Source of the DNA: Symsagittifera roscoffensis | Lineage: Eukaryota > Xenacoelomorpha > Acoela > Convolutidae | Assembly: GCF_963678635.1 (NCBI RefSeq) | Contig: NC_087071.1 | Span: forward strand, 806,001-870,000 | DNA length: 64,000 nucleotides | Reading direction: 5' to 3' | In this document: positions 12,101-21,118 of the stretch, in pieces | Layout of the letters: each line of letters opens with the position of its first letter | Position numbering within the stretch: the first letter of the stretch is position 1 | Made by a program: the position numbers and the translations under genes | The notes under the pieces: generated by a model | The model's database searches: none | The model's input: the letters and a program-made list of their open reading frames with translations, nothing else | Told to the model about the DNA's origin: nothing

Positions 12101-15100
12101 TGACTCTTTTCCAACTGTCTGTTGACTATTTTTTTATTTGCCGCTCGTAAGAATCAGTTCAGAGCCGGGCTCTTTTCCACTTCTCCTCTTATTTGAATTT
12201 CAGTTTTGAACACTCTTTTTACATTGTAATAATGCAATGAAATTTGCATGGTGGACAAACTAACTATTTTGAAGACATCTGTTGTTCATACCTTACATCG
12301 CAACAACGCATTCAGCCTTAATAACACATGGTATAACTATTAAAATGGAGAGTGTGAAATTTGGCGGTGGGGGAGTGGTAGAGATACCAGATCCGTTTTT
12401 CAATCATGTGAAAATTGCACCAAGCAAAAAGATGTATGCAGTATTGTATCTGGACTCTAGCGGTGGTGGCTCTATAGCCATATCTCTAGCCATTACCGTC
12501 TGACAAATGTTGAGTGGCCTCCAGAGGTGTTTACATACTGTGTCTGTTTAGGCGGAGGTGCAGGGGCGTGCCAAATTGGGCATCCAGGCATTCGCAGACG
12601 CTCTCCTCATCATCCCCAAAGTGCTGGCCCAGAATGCGGGACTGGATGCTCAGGAGTCCATCGTCACACTAATAGACAGTCTACAGCAGCACAAGGTCAC
12701 CACTAGTTATCTACACTTCTTATTACCATTTGTTAACTAATTCACTCATTTTAACTATATGCGCGTTCATTTTGTTCGTTTGTTTTTGCCTAAATGAGCT
12801 TGTGAGCATTGTGTTGTTTTTTTGAATAGTTTTTTTTGAGAGTCAATGAACATTGTTCAGATTTTTATATAGATCGCGATGATTTTTTTTTTCGTTTTTT
12901 TTTTTCAAAAAAAAAGCTAGAAGAATGTTCATAGTGCACCGTGGTTGTCCGAAAAAGATTTTCCCGTTTAACGGGACTAATTTCATCGGCTCATCGGAAT
13001 ACCTCATTAAATTCAAGAAGTTTCCTCAGGAGCGATATGGCCAAGAATGCGTGCCACAAGCAGTATTAAATGTGGGTTTTATCTGGATGACTATACAAAC
13101 TAGAGCTCCCAAATTGGAGGATTATGAGAGGCAGTAGTTAAACCAATGAAATTGCTACTAAAGAAATTTACAACAAGTTTATGTTGCGACGAGCTATACA
13201 CCCTCGTATGTCAAATTGAAGGAATTGTGAACTGCAGGCCATTGACAGTTATATGCGATAATCCTCGAGATTATTACCCATTAACACCTGCAATGTTATT
13301 GAATGGTTTCAACAAAAGCATACTTCATTAGAGGCAGCCACTGATTTGGTCACCAGGTGGGGCTGCAGTATCTTCACTGCTTCAATTCTGCTCTATTCTT
13401 TTGAGGGGCTTTAACTGAGACTCAAAATAATTCTTCTATCGATGCTCTTCTTTTGTGGTCGAAAGTGGGAGGATGTCATTGCGGGGGAATCCCTCATCCT
13501 CAAAGGACTGAACGCGGAAAAATTTTGTTAACAATCAGAGCTCACCCGCCTGGAAAAATGGTTTTGGATCGATTTTAAAGCAATCTTAATCGATTAACAA
13601 TGTTCATTTTAGGAATTGAAATAGATAGAATTATATTTAACTTGCTCTTTCCTGAATACTTATGATCTTAGGTCGTGATGATTTTTTTTCGTTTTTTTTC
13701 AGTTAAAGTTTGAAATTTGTTCAAACTCAAATTTACTTTTTAAGGTCAGTTTTTTCCCTTTGTTAAAAGGAAGGTGAACTTCTCTATCGAAAATCAAAAG
13801 TGGAAAAGTCGCAAAAAAATGAACGTCTTCTAATTTCGAAACTAGATTTTAATAATCAGATTTCTCAGAGAAACAGAAAAGTTACCTATTGATCCAGTTT
13901 TCTCAAAATGCGTTTGTTTGATGAATAAATGTCACTTGTAATTCAAAAAGCTTGAATACTATCTGATTTTTTTCTTAAAGTTTCTAGTGTTAATTAAACA
14001 AGTGTTCTTCTCAGGGTACTTGCTTTAATTGACAGTTTTCCAAATGTCAGTCGGCTATGTTCTTTTTTAGGCTGATTCTCCTTTTTTTTATGCTGATACG
14101 CCTTTTTGCTATTTTTCTTCAATTACAGCTTCCCTCTTGTAGATTCTTTTTCGGGGAGTCGTCTCCTCTAAGCAGGTTTTCACTCTACTCAACTGCCGCA
14201 GAGTTTCTCTCCTTTTTATACCGTGTAATGGCGGGGGACACTAAGACACGATATGATCCACAATCCCGAAAGGGTTATGTTGGTGGTCAGACTAAATCGG
14301 CCGATCAAAGGATTACACAACTTCCCCCTTAATTTAGGCTCTTTTCGGCTCTCCTCTTGCGCTTTTAGCTAGTTCAGCAAATCGTGGGCACAATAAGTAA
14401 ATTCTCAATCGCAAAGGAAATAAAACAATTTACAGTGCCCTTAATGAGCTAACTACTATTTAGCAACTTCTATATTGAAGCCCGCGTCCCGTTCCGTTCA
14501 ATCACTCGTAAATTTTCGGTTGACTCGATTCAAAACTCGCCTACTCTAGCAGAGCAGCGACACAACTAGTTCAACCCGGTACCAAACTCGGGTTCCAGCG
14601 CAACTCGCTCGCACAACTGTCTCAACCCGGTACTAAACTCTGGTTCCAGCGCAACTCGCTCACTAGCAATAATTGTTCTCTTCTCTGATTGAGAACCAAC
14701 CACCCTTAGTAGTAGCTCACACTGTTCTCTTACTCTGACCGAGAACCAACTACTCTCAATCGTAGTTATCACTGTTCTCTCTAACTAACTGAGAACCAAC
14801 TATACTCTATCTCAGTATCAATTGTTCTGACCAGTTTGGTGGTATTACCTTAATCGCGTATCGTTATCTTTACTTACTTTCGGTTCGGTCAGAGGTGTAC
14901 CGTTCCCTATCCCTACTAAGGTTCACTCAACTAGCTGCCACTCAGGACTTATCAGCTGAATCAACCATTAGGTCAGCTTTAATTAAACATCGGGGTGCCA
15001 CTTAGTTAATCAGGACATACTAAGCAAACATTGGGTTCAACTACAAAATCAGCTCCCAAGCGTATTTGACAAATGACCACTTGCATGATTTTTTTTAGTT

Positions 15101-17318
15101 CTTCCTAGCTTTTTCCCTTTCCTATGAATTGGGTAGCTCTCACGCAACCGGTAATTTAACTTCCGTGATACTTGAAAAGTTTCCATTTTTGGTCATTTTT
15201 AATTTTATTTCCCTAAGTCCAAGGGCTGGGTAATTCCGTTCCCCGTGTCCGTTTTGATCCGAAAAAACACCACAAGAATTTGTTTAATATGCTAGGGCTG
15301 TTCATAAAATCTTCATCCCGAAATTCCCATTTCCCCCCATAGATGTTCCCAATTTTTGTACGGGGCTGTATTTTTACTTCTCTGTCGTTCTTATCGAAAG
15401 TCCAAGTGGAGTGGGTTAAGCTGACCCCAATGTTTACTAATTACAAAAAATCACTTTCGCTCGGGTACAAAGGTCAAAACTAGAAAATCTCGTTTTAGGG
15501 GCCTCCCCTTATCTACCCAGGTGGGTAGGTATCCCTTACGGGTCCTTACAATGCTAATTTATTACTTTTCAGGGGGTTCCGGGGTCTTGGGGTCAAAAAT
15601 GCCAAATGACCTCTTAGAGGTCATCCGAGGTCAAATGAGGTCAAACGCGTCCAAACGTCTCATTTTCGATGGAAGATTATTCCCGCTAAGTTTCATTCAT
15701 ATCGGACCATCCCTTCCCATATTTTCGAAAATATTGGGTCAATTAACACTTTTCCCTAAAACTGCCATTTTCACCCCATAGGAAGTTCAGGAGAGGATTG
15801 GGTCACTAGGGGTCCCCCTACTGGGTTGGGCCCCCTTCACATTGGTGCATTAAAATCACAAGTCAAATATCACTATCAGGTGTTAATAGCCTTATTTAAT
15901 TTCCACGTGCTAATAGCTTCCGACGTAGCCGCCGGATTGGGTCCAAACATTGATACATTATAGGTCTTACCCCAACCTACCATCCCACCAAGTTTCAACC
16001 TCCTAGCATCATCAGGGGTCGAGAAATTACGAAAAGTGAGTTTTGTTTACATAGGGCGTAGTACCGGAAGTAATAACCGGATGCGTTCAAAATCCCAGCG
16101 GTGATCTTCCCTCGCCTAGGGCTACAACATATTGCAATTTGAAGTCACTCTGACCATTAGTTACCGGTTTACAAAAAGTGCTAATTGCATTTTCGGAAAT
16201 CAATATCACTCGCCCCCAAGTGTCCCAGGGGTCTGAAAATTTGCATGCCCGGCTAAAATCATCTCTATTAGTCACCCACCAATTTTCATAAGGATCGGAC
16301 CAGTGGTTCCCAATCCGGGGGGGTTTCCAGATTTTTAGCGCTTTCTTCTTTTTTCCAATTCTTCGCCCTAGAGGCCAAATTCAAGGTGCAAAGTCCGATT
16401 ACGATTGTTTGCTCTCAAACTAAGCTTATCTATCACTGAATTTCATTGCTACAAGTTCATACAGTCAGTTTACGTTAAAATCAAATTTCGCAATTTTCAA
16501 CCGTTTTCATCATGAATTACCAATTTTACACTCAGGTTTCTATAGCATGTAATACAGTAGAATCACCAATTCTACACCTCTGCCGCTGAAAACCCATAAT
16601 TGTAAAGCGGTTTTGCGGCACTTATTGAGTTCAACCTCTACACAGGTTCGACCCAAATAGCACTCTCTAAATACGAGCGCGGAAATGGCGCGAAAAAATA
16701 AGAACAATGTCTAGTTTTGAAAGTGGAATTTAATATTTAGATTTCCAGGGAATGACAATTTTACCTATTGATCAAGTTTTCTCAAATTGGGTTATTTTAA
16801 CAAAAAAGTGTCTACCATAAATTGGCCGTCTAATTTTTCCTCCGAAATTCAAAAGGTTTTTTTTTTTTCAGTTTCCTTGCGTTCATTACTCTTTTCCACC
16901 TGTAAGTTGGCTGTTTTCATTGCATAGGTTTTGCTGATTACATTGATGATTTTATATGATTTGCTTGAGTTTTTGTGAGCTCAACTAAAATGTATTGCTC
17001 ATTTTGTCGATTCATTTCAGTTTTTGTTGAGTTTTTGTTATTTCTATTATTCAATTACGTTTTTTTCTTAGCTAAATCTTGATTTGAATAGACCTTAATG
17101 CATTTTTGAATATGTTTGTTTTGTGTTTTTAGAGTGGGTGTGGGAAGTGGGTGGGGTTGGATCTGAAGAGTGGGGCGAGTATGGACCCGGTGGAGGGGGG
17201 AGTGCTGGACAACTATTGTGTGAAGAGACAACTCATTCACTCCTCCACTGTGATAGCCTCCAATCTACTCTTAGTGGATGAAGTCATGAAGGCTGGCATG
17301 TCTTCTCTCAAGGGATAG
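1..17318 (+). CDS. CCT6: CCT6 (T-complex protein 1 subunit zeta), 3' part, six exons
   Basis: CCT6 is one of eight subunits of the cytosolic CCT/TRiC ring that folds actin, tubulin and other proteins using ATP. The joined exons 1-186, 6949-7165, 7323-7447, 10423-10542, 12552-12695 and 17133-17318 give about 325 residues, matching roughly residue 205 to the C-terminus of the usual ~530-residue protein. Family-typical stretches appear in order: [67 protein letters not shown], the ATP-site motif [25 protein letters not shown], and the C-terminal GMSSLKG before TAG. All junctions keep frame: phases 0, 1, 0, 0, 0. One intron uses a GC donor. The gene starts before the window, so the ATG at position 1 is an internal Met. 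Introns carry many mobile-element relics but the coding sequence is intact. Assignment is by remembered family sequence and is very secure. Confidence 0.97.
636..1010 (+). repeat. LTR-like direct repeat, left copy
   Basis: This segment matches 5,845-6,260 in the same orientation over several hundred bases, sharing blocks such as TTTCCAGAGTT, GAAATGGTCGTC, GCAGACAGACAAGTGA and AAGTCAAACGGTAAAATTAC. The two copies flank gag, protease and RT fragments of a BEL/Pao element, so they are best read as its diverged LTRs. Exact ends and a target duplication could not be fixed. Confidence 0.5.
1040..1680 (-). pseudogene. BEL/Pao integrase fragment, inverted relative to gag/RT
   Basis: On the - strand two frames together read an integrase N-terminus. 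A zinc-binding HHCC pattern is visible ([10 protein letters not shown] followed by [10 protein letters not shown]), preceded by the BEL-typical [11 protein letters not shown], and followed after a frameshift by [10 protein letters not shown] and the core start [11 protein letters not shown], whose Asp would be the first catalytic acidic residue. The reading frame is broken near 1,306-1,313. The strand is opposite to the gag and RT pieces at 3.4-5.9 kb although both lie between the LTR-like repeats. Confidence 0.8.
3420..4410 (+). pseudogene. BEL/Pao gag relic
   Basis: A Ser/Asn/His-rich N-terminal segment is open at 3,469-3,768. It is followed, after frameshifts, by an open stretch at 3,924-4,409 whose text ([35 protein letters not shown]) follows the DUF1759-type gag of BEL/Pao elements: a helical segment spanning the ERFG-like motif and the KLP motif. 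It is non-functional by frame breaks. Confidence 0.65.
4430..4730 (+). pseudogene. BEL/Pao aspartic protease relic
   Basis: The open stretch at 4,495-4,728 reads [20 protein letters not shown], then [18 protein letters not shown]. This matches the retropepsin region of BEL elements, where the catalytic motif is D-S/T-G. Here it is D-N-G, so the active-site motif is altered. Confidence 0.6.
4883..5450 (+). repeat. 568-bp tandem duplication, copy 1 (BEL RT fragment plus LTR-like start)
   Basis: The 568 bp from CAAAATGAACAAGCTCTG are repeated almost exactly from 5,451. The unit contains a BEL/Pao reverse transcriptase piece ([12 protein letters not shown], then [17 protein letters not shown], with the YMDD catalytic box) and continues into the LTR-like repeat start. 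RNase H is absent, so the RT-LTR joint is itself a deletion junction. Confidence 0.8.
5451..6020 (+). repeat. 568-bp tandem duplication, copy 2
   Basis: This near-identical second copy differs by a few substitutions and a one-base loss near 5,739 (CCAGATAGAAG against CCAGAATAGAAG) that breaks the RT frame just after YMDD. It runs straight into the right LTR-like repeat. Confidence 0.8.
5845..6260 (+). repeat. LTR-like direct repeat, right copy
   Basis: This is the direct partner of 636-1,010; see that entry. It overlaps the end of the 568-bp duplication. Confidence 0.5.
6949..7165 (+). CDS. CCT6: CCT6 exon
   Basis: The acceptor is ...GGTGCAG at 6942-6948 and the donor GTGAGA at 7166. The 217 bp read [12 protein letters not shown] through [11 protein letters not shown] and leave one base for the next codon. 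The following intron is only 157 bp, the shortest in the gene. Confidence 0.95.
7323..7447 (+). CDS. CCT6: CCT6 exon
   Basis: The acceptor follows a pure TG tract (GTGTGTGTGTTGTTAG). The exon reads [16 protein letters not shown] to HTLTQ and ends in phase 0 at a GTACAC donor, after which the intron runs into CACT repeats. Confidence 0.95.
8379..9321. mobile_element. Foldback transposable element in CCT6 intron
   Basis: This is a large inverted repeat. The left arm begins CGAATTATTGTTCCGACTTT at 8,379 and the right arm ends with its reverse complement at 9,310-9,321. The inner ends pair over AAAAGGCAGTCGGAACATTC (8,868) and GAATGTTCCGACTGCCTTTT (9,046). A loop of about 95 bp (8,920-9,016) separates the arms. 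The left arm carries an extra ~200 bp block (8,440-8,640) absent from the right. A related single arm occurs at 43,811-44,090. No coding capacity is seen. Confidence 0.85.
9941..10230. mobile_element. Short MITE with ~80-bp terminal inverted repeats
   Basis: The arm at 9,941-10,021 (AACAAGTTTAAATCCGATTA, then TTTTCATGG and CATTTTACTAGT) is the inverted, slightly diverged copy of 10,150-10,230. The ~130-bp centre is AT-rich and non-coding. It is a separate family from the neighbouring foldback element. Confidence 0.75.
10423..10542 (+). CDS. CCT6: CCT6 exon with GC donor
   Basis: Forty codons read [16 protein letters not shown], then the nucleotide-binding motif PGAGAFEV, then KLLQYK. The donor is AAG|GCAAGT, a GC instead of GT. 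A GT donor that keeps frame with the next exon is not present nearby. Confidence 0.92.
11519..11605 (+). repeat. tRNA-like SINE head (candidate)
   Basis: The text GCGTGGTTGAGCGGCGAGGG resembles an A-box region and GCAGATCGAAACCTAG a degenerate B-box about 60 bases later, the layout of a tRNA-derived SINE promoter. The cloverleaf is too diverged for a working tRNA. Confidence 0.4.
11840..12132 (+). repeat. Family-A MITE copy (internally deleted)
   Basis: Left end TGAACATAGAGAAGACTCAT, right end ACTCTTTTCCAACTGTCTGT. It shares internal blocks such as AAGTCTTAAAATTTGTTCAG with other copies in the window. See the family description at 21,150-21,520. Confidence 0.6.
12552..12695 (+). CDS. CCT6: CCT6 exon
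   Basis: Forty-eight codons read [19 protein letters not shown] through [13 protein letters not shown]. The acceptor is TGTGTCTGTTTAG and the donor is AAG|GTCACC. Confidence 0.94.
12917..13335 (+). pseudogene. BEL/Pao integrase core fragment
   Basis: Two consecutive frames read integrase core sequence: [20 protein letters not shown], then [20 protein letters not shown], then [12 protein letters not shown]. In BEL integrases the NGTNF motif is normally preceded by an Asp of the DDE triad; here that position is Phe. The stop at 13,137 separates the halves. It lies in the CCT6 intron at 10,543-12,551 / 12,696-17,132, in the latter part. Confidence 0.75.
13650..14060 (+). repeat. Family-A MITE copy
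   Basis: It contains the internal blocks TTACCTATTGATCCAGTTTT and CTCAAAATGCG and the right end TTTTCCAAATGTCAGTCGGC. The left end may overlap the BEL integrase insertion upstream. Confidence 0.55.
14060..16400 (+). other. GC-richer non-coding block of unknown origin in CCT6 intron
   Basis: The base composition is visibly more GC-rich and less T-run-rich than the rest of the intron, suggesting one inserted element. It holds short tandem repeats at 14,570-14,820 and a cluster of GAGGTCA boxes at 15,607-15,643. No frame reads as a recognisable protein; open stretches are short and without family resemblance. Confidence 0.5.
14570..14820 (+). repeat. Short tandem repeats, two unit types
   Basis: Two units of about 60 bp share CTCAACCCGGTACTAAACTC-like text and GGTTCCAGCGCAACTCGCTC. 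Three units of about 60 bp follow, with GTTCTCT and GAGAACCAACTA, where the short inverted pair GTTCTC/GAGAAC could form small hairpins. Confidence 0.65.
16640..16935 (+). repeat. Family-A MITE copy (subtype with GGCGCG block)
   Basis: Shares ATAGCACTCTCTAAATACGA and AAATGGCGCGAAAAAAT with copies at 19,850 and 37,480, and the right end TGCGTTCATTACTCTTTTCC. Confidence 0.6.
17133..17318 (+). CDS. CCT6: CCT6 terminal exon with stop
   Basis: Sixty-one codons read [14 protein letters not shown] (nucleotide-site strand, VGLDL), then [33 protein letters not shown] and TAG. The acceptor is TTTTGTGTTTTTAG. Confidence 0.96.
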   Translation, partial: SGCGKWVGLDLKSGASMDPVEGGVLDNYCVKRQLIHSSTVIASNLLLVDEVMKAGMSSLKG

Positions 17319-17399
17319 ACACACACACACACATGTACTAGACACACATACACACACAGTGACACACGCATGGTTGACTTGTTAATTAACGCTAACCAT

Positions 17400-17950
17400 A
17401 GTTATCAAAACTTTTTAAGCCACCATCTAACAACTAGTTTTTAACCCCAGGGGCTAATACGAAAAAAAAAATGTTTTTAAAAGTCAAGTTTAAAAACGCA
17501 CTGTACCATTGCACTGCTGAAATACGCTCTCTATTTATGATAGAGCAAATGGTCAAAAAACGAACAATTTCTAGTTTCGATATTCGAAGTTGATTTCGCT
17601 TTTTTTTCAGTCTTAAAATTTGTTCAGGCTCAAATATACGTTTTCGCAGTTTGACTTCTGATGTCTTTTTAAGTTCAGTTCATTTCCTTTGTTAAAAGAA
17701 AGGCAAACTACAATATCGGACAGCAAAATTGTAAAGGTCACGAAAAACGTGAGCGACTTCTAGTATTGAAAATGGAAATTAATTATCAGATTTCCCAGCA
17801 AAATATAAAAGAATAACTAGTGATCCAGTTTTCTCAAATTGGGTTAATTTGATGAAAACAGTGTCTATCATTAATTGTTCTAGTTATTTAAAGAGCTTTA
17901 AGGCCATCTATTTTTTACTCTTCCAACTGTCTGTTGGCTCTGTTTTTTTT
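17400..17950 (+). repeat. Family-A MITE copy
   Basis: Contains GTAAAGGTCACGAAAAACGT, ATTATCAGATTTCCCAGC, TGATCCAGTTTTCTCAAATT and the right end TCTTCCAACTGTCTGTTGGC. Confidence 0.65.
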
Positions 17951-18949
17951 TCGGCCGCTTGGTGACAAGTTGTTTCTCAGAAAGGAAAAAAAACATAGCT
18001 AACCAATTAACACAAATACCAAAGCGTGTAAAAAGTCAACTCTGCTTAAAGAGAAAATACAGAAGATGGAGAAGGTATCTACCTATCAGAGAACATGGGA
18101 GCAACTTTTACAAAGTGAAGTTTAAGGCAGACGAAAACAGCAATCGATCAAAATGGAACTATTTAAGTGCAAATATTGGATGATGTTTACAGTGGATGAA
18201 TGCAACTGAGAGAATAGAAATAACAACTAAGAACTGGTGATTGAAGTTGTTTATGTTGAACAGTTCACTTCGGGTGATTATTGGAAAAGAAAGCATTAAT
18301 CATTGTCATCAACACTGAATTGAATTCGGATTACTAGCAATTACACATCTCTAAATTTAAATCATCTTCTTTTCTGATTTTAACTGCTTGCCAACTTTGA
18401 AAATATTTGATGATATCTGATAATTTTTGGGCTAAATAAAAAAAAGACCTCATTTTGCGTGCTATAATGTAGTTGACGTATGTGTCTACGTAGTAAGTAT
18501 CTGTTGTTTTGTTTGTCTACTTGTAATATATGAAAATGAACTGAAGCTAACTTGTAAATGACAAATAGTTTTTTGCCAGGTATGCACTATCTTATCTTTT
18601 TGTTATGATTGATAATTGAACATGAGCTGCTGCAAATTTATTATCTCAAGGCTATTCGATTTTCTCCACAAAAATATCCGTTTGAAATCGCAGTTCTTTC
18701 ATGCATTGAATGAAGTTGAGTCTTGCTATTGAATGTCTGGCTTTTTTCCAGTTCCCCTCCCACTGTTGTTGTTACATACTGCATCAAAAAGTGTCAGCGT
18801 GAACAGGTGAACATTTTTTTTATTTTTACGGGGGTGGGAAACGGGAAAAGAGCCGTGTGTTCACGTTTCAGTGAACGAAGTAGACATTTCAGAGTGTTTT
18901 TTGGTTTTCAAAATTGTCATTGAACATTGAACATCATCGCAGTGAAAAT

Positions 18950-19350
18950 TCTTGTACAGGTCATGTTTTCTTGAGAGTGATGAACGCAGTGAGTACTATT
19001 ATATAGTCTTGGTGATGTTTTCTGTTTTTTTTTTCAAGAAAAAGTCATAAAATTTGTTCGCGTTCAATTTTGATTTTTCGTGGTTTGACCTGATTTCTTT
19101 TTAAGGTACTAAGCAAACTCCACTCGCGAACAGCAAAAGTGTAAAGGTCAAGAAAAACTTGAAAGACTGCCAGTTTCCAAAGTGTAATTCATTATATAGA
19201 TTTCCCAGCGGATTAAAAAAACTTGCCTTTTGATCCAGTTTTTCAAGTTGATTTATTTTAATCAAAAAAGTGTCAATCATAAATTATCGTGGAATTTTTG
19301 CTTTCTTGCCTTCCTTACTCTTGTTCAATTGTCAATTGGCTATGTTTATC
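18950..19350 (+). repeat. Family-A MITE copy
   Basis: Left end GATGAACGCAGTGAGTACTA, internal TTTTGATCCAGTTTTTCAAG, right end CTCTTGTTCAATTGTCAATT. Confidence 0.65.
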
Positions 19351-19699
19351 TATTTTTGGGAAAAGTCTCATAATTTCTTCAGGCTCAAGTTTGATTTTGC
19401 GCGATCGACATCTAGGTTCAAAAATGGATTTCAGTTTTCAGATTTTTGAAAGAAGTTATTCCAACTGGGCTTTTTTTCCAGTTTCCCACCCCCTCGAGAA
19501 ATTACAATTTGGTGAAAATATCAATGGAGAAAATTTTCATGTGGCAATTTGCATGTGAAAATTGTTGTAGCAAACTATTCAGTTGTGCACGCTGACACTT
19601 GTTATTGTGGATTAGATTCTTGAATTTAAATTTAAACACTTGTGAAGTGAGTTTTCGAAAAGAATCAAATGGGGGTGGAAAATGGAAAAGAGCCACCAA

Positions 19700-20180
19700 T
19701 TGATAGTTTTTTTGTATTTTTTTTCTATTGTATTTTTTTTCCAGAAGTCTAAAAATAACTACAGATGTGCATTCATATACAATCTTGCATAAATGAATGC
19801 ACTTAGGCATATATGCACTTTTTGAGTTTAATAGAAATTGGTCTGCTGAAAGTGACGTAAATAGCTTACTTCAAATACGAACGTGGAAATGGCGCGAAAA
19901 AAAAATAAGAATAATTTCTAGTTTCAAAAGTGGAATTTAAAGTTTAGTTTTCCAGAGGATTGACAGTTTTACCTATTGATCTAGTTTTCTCAAGTTGGTT
20001 TGATGTTATCAGAAAAATGCTAGTCATAAATTGTTCTAGAAGTTCAAAGAGCTTAAAGGGCATCTATTTGTTTCATTGAAATTCGAAAGTTGAGATTTTT
20101 TTCAGCAAAGTCAAATTTTTTCAATGTTTATTTGCATTCATTACTCTTTTCCAATCTTCGATTGGCTATGTTTTTTTTTT
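19700..20180 (+). repeat. Family-A MITE copy (GGCGCG subtype)
   Basis: Contains ACAGATGTGCATTCATA and AAATGGCGCGAAAAAAAAAT, shared with 37,390-37,530, and the right end TTCATTACTCTTTTCCAATC. Confidence 0.65.
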
Positions 20181-20781
20181 CAAAGCTCCAACCTTAAATT
20201 GTTGTAGAAGTTTAAAGATTTAAGGTCATCTATTTTTTTCTGTTGGCTTTGTTCTCTAACTGGAAGTGTTTTACCTCTAATTTGATTTTCGCAGAGTTAT
20301 ATCTTTGCACCGAACCACAGACAAGCAGACAACATATACTCAAAATATAACTAGTTTCCTTCCTGGCTAATAATTGACGCTGAGCCACTCTTCGCTTATT
20401 TCTTAAGTAATGTATCGTACTCTTCTGAGGTACTGTGCTAGAAAAAAGATATTCTCTAGTTGTAAATTACCAAGCGTTATCATATCGGGATATAGTCTTT
20501 TTTAGGGTTAACTTGTTTTTACAGGATCGCTAGCTCTCTTGGCTCATATTGAGTTCAAGTTTTCAACCATCTCTGGCACACTCCTGTGTTCGCATCAGAG
20601 CTTAATATTTGTTTGCTTATGTTCTGTCGGCTTAGTTGCCGCATATTAGATTTTTTTTGCTGTATCCAGTTTCTAAATGTATCAAATTGTGTTTATACGT
20701 GTTTTAACCGACCTTGTTCTTCCATCCTCTAATTGTGTGTGTGATTAAGCATTGGCCCTTTCAGTAATGTGAATGTATTAG

Positions 20782-21118
20782 ATGAGTATGGAACATGCCT
20801 TGTCTGTTTTGTTGGACCACAGCAAAGAAGCTGAAGTTGTTGGACTGCAGAGCAAAACACACTTGTTGTCACTGCACTCTAGCAGCAGCAGCAGTCCAAA
20901 TGAAGTAGTTTATTCTCACCAAGCACACCAAACTTCCTTAGAGTCCTCAGCCGAACAACAGCAACAACAACAACAGCAACAGATGAACAGCAGCAGAAGC
21001 AACAGTAGTGGCAGTTGTTTGGAACATGTGGGAGCATTCAGCAACCGATTCGATCTGAATGGAACAAATGGACGACGTCGACACAATCACGCCACCAGCA
21101 CAGCCATAACCGCCAATG
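20782..21118 (+). CDS. CDR2: CDR2-like exon 1 (start codon)
   Basis: Begins MSMEHALSVLLDHSKEAEVV, directly preceded by an in-frame TAG. It contains a Ser run, a nine-Gln run (AEQQQQQQQQQM) and Asn/Ser-rich text, and ends ITANG at AATG|GTAAGA, phase 1. Translation could instead begin at the second Met, two codons on. Confidence 0.85.

Larger units (their letters stand above)
17319..20781 (+). other. Spacer between CCT6 and the CDR2-like gene
   Basis: Directly after the CCT6 stop is a CA microsatellite (17,319-17,370), probably 3' UTR. AATAAA at 18,435-18,440 is a possible poly(A) signal, weak because it is 1.1 kb downstream. Three Family-A MITE copies lie at about 17,400-17,950, 18,950-19,350 and 19,700-20,180. 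The segment 20,460-20,660 has a diverged copy at 33,970-34,260. No coding exon is recognised. Confidence 0.6.
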
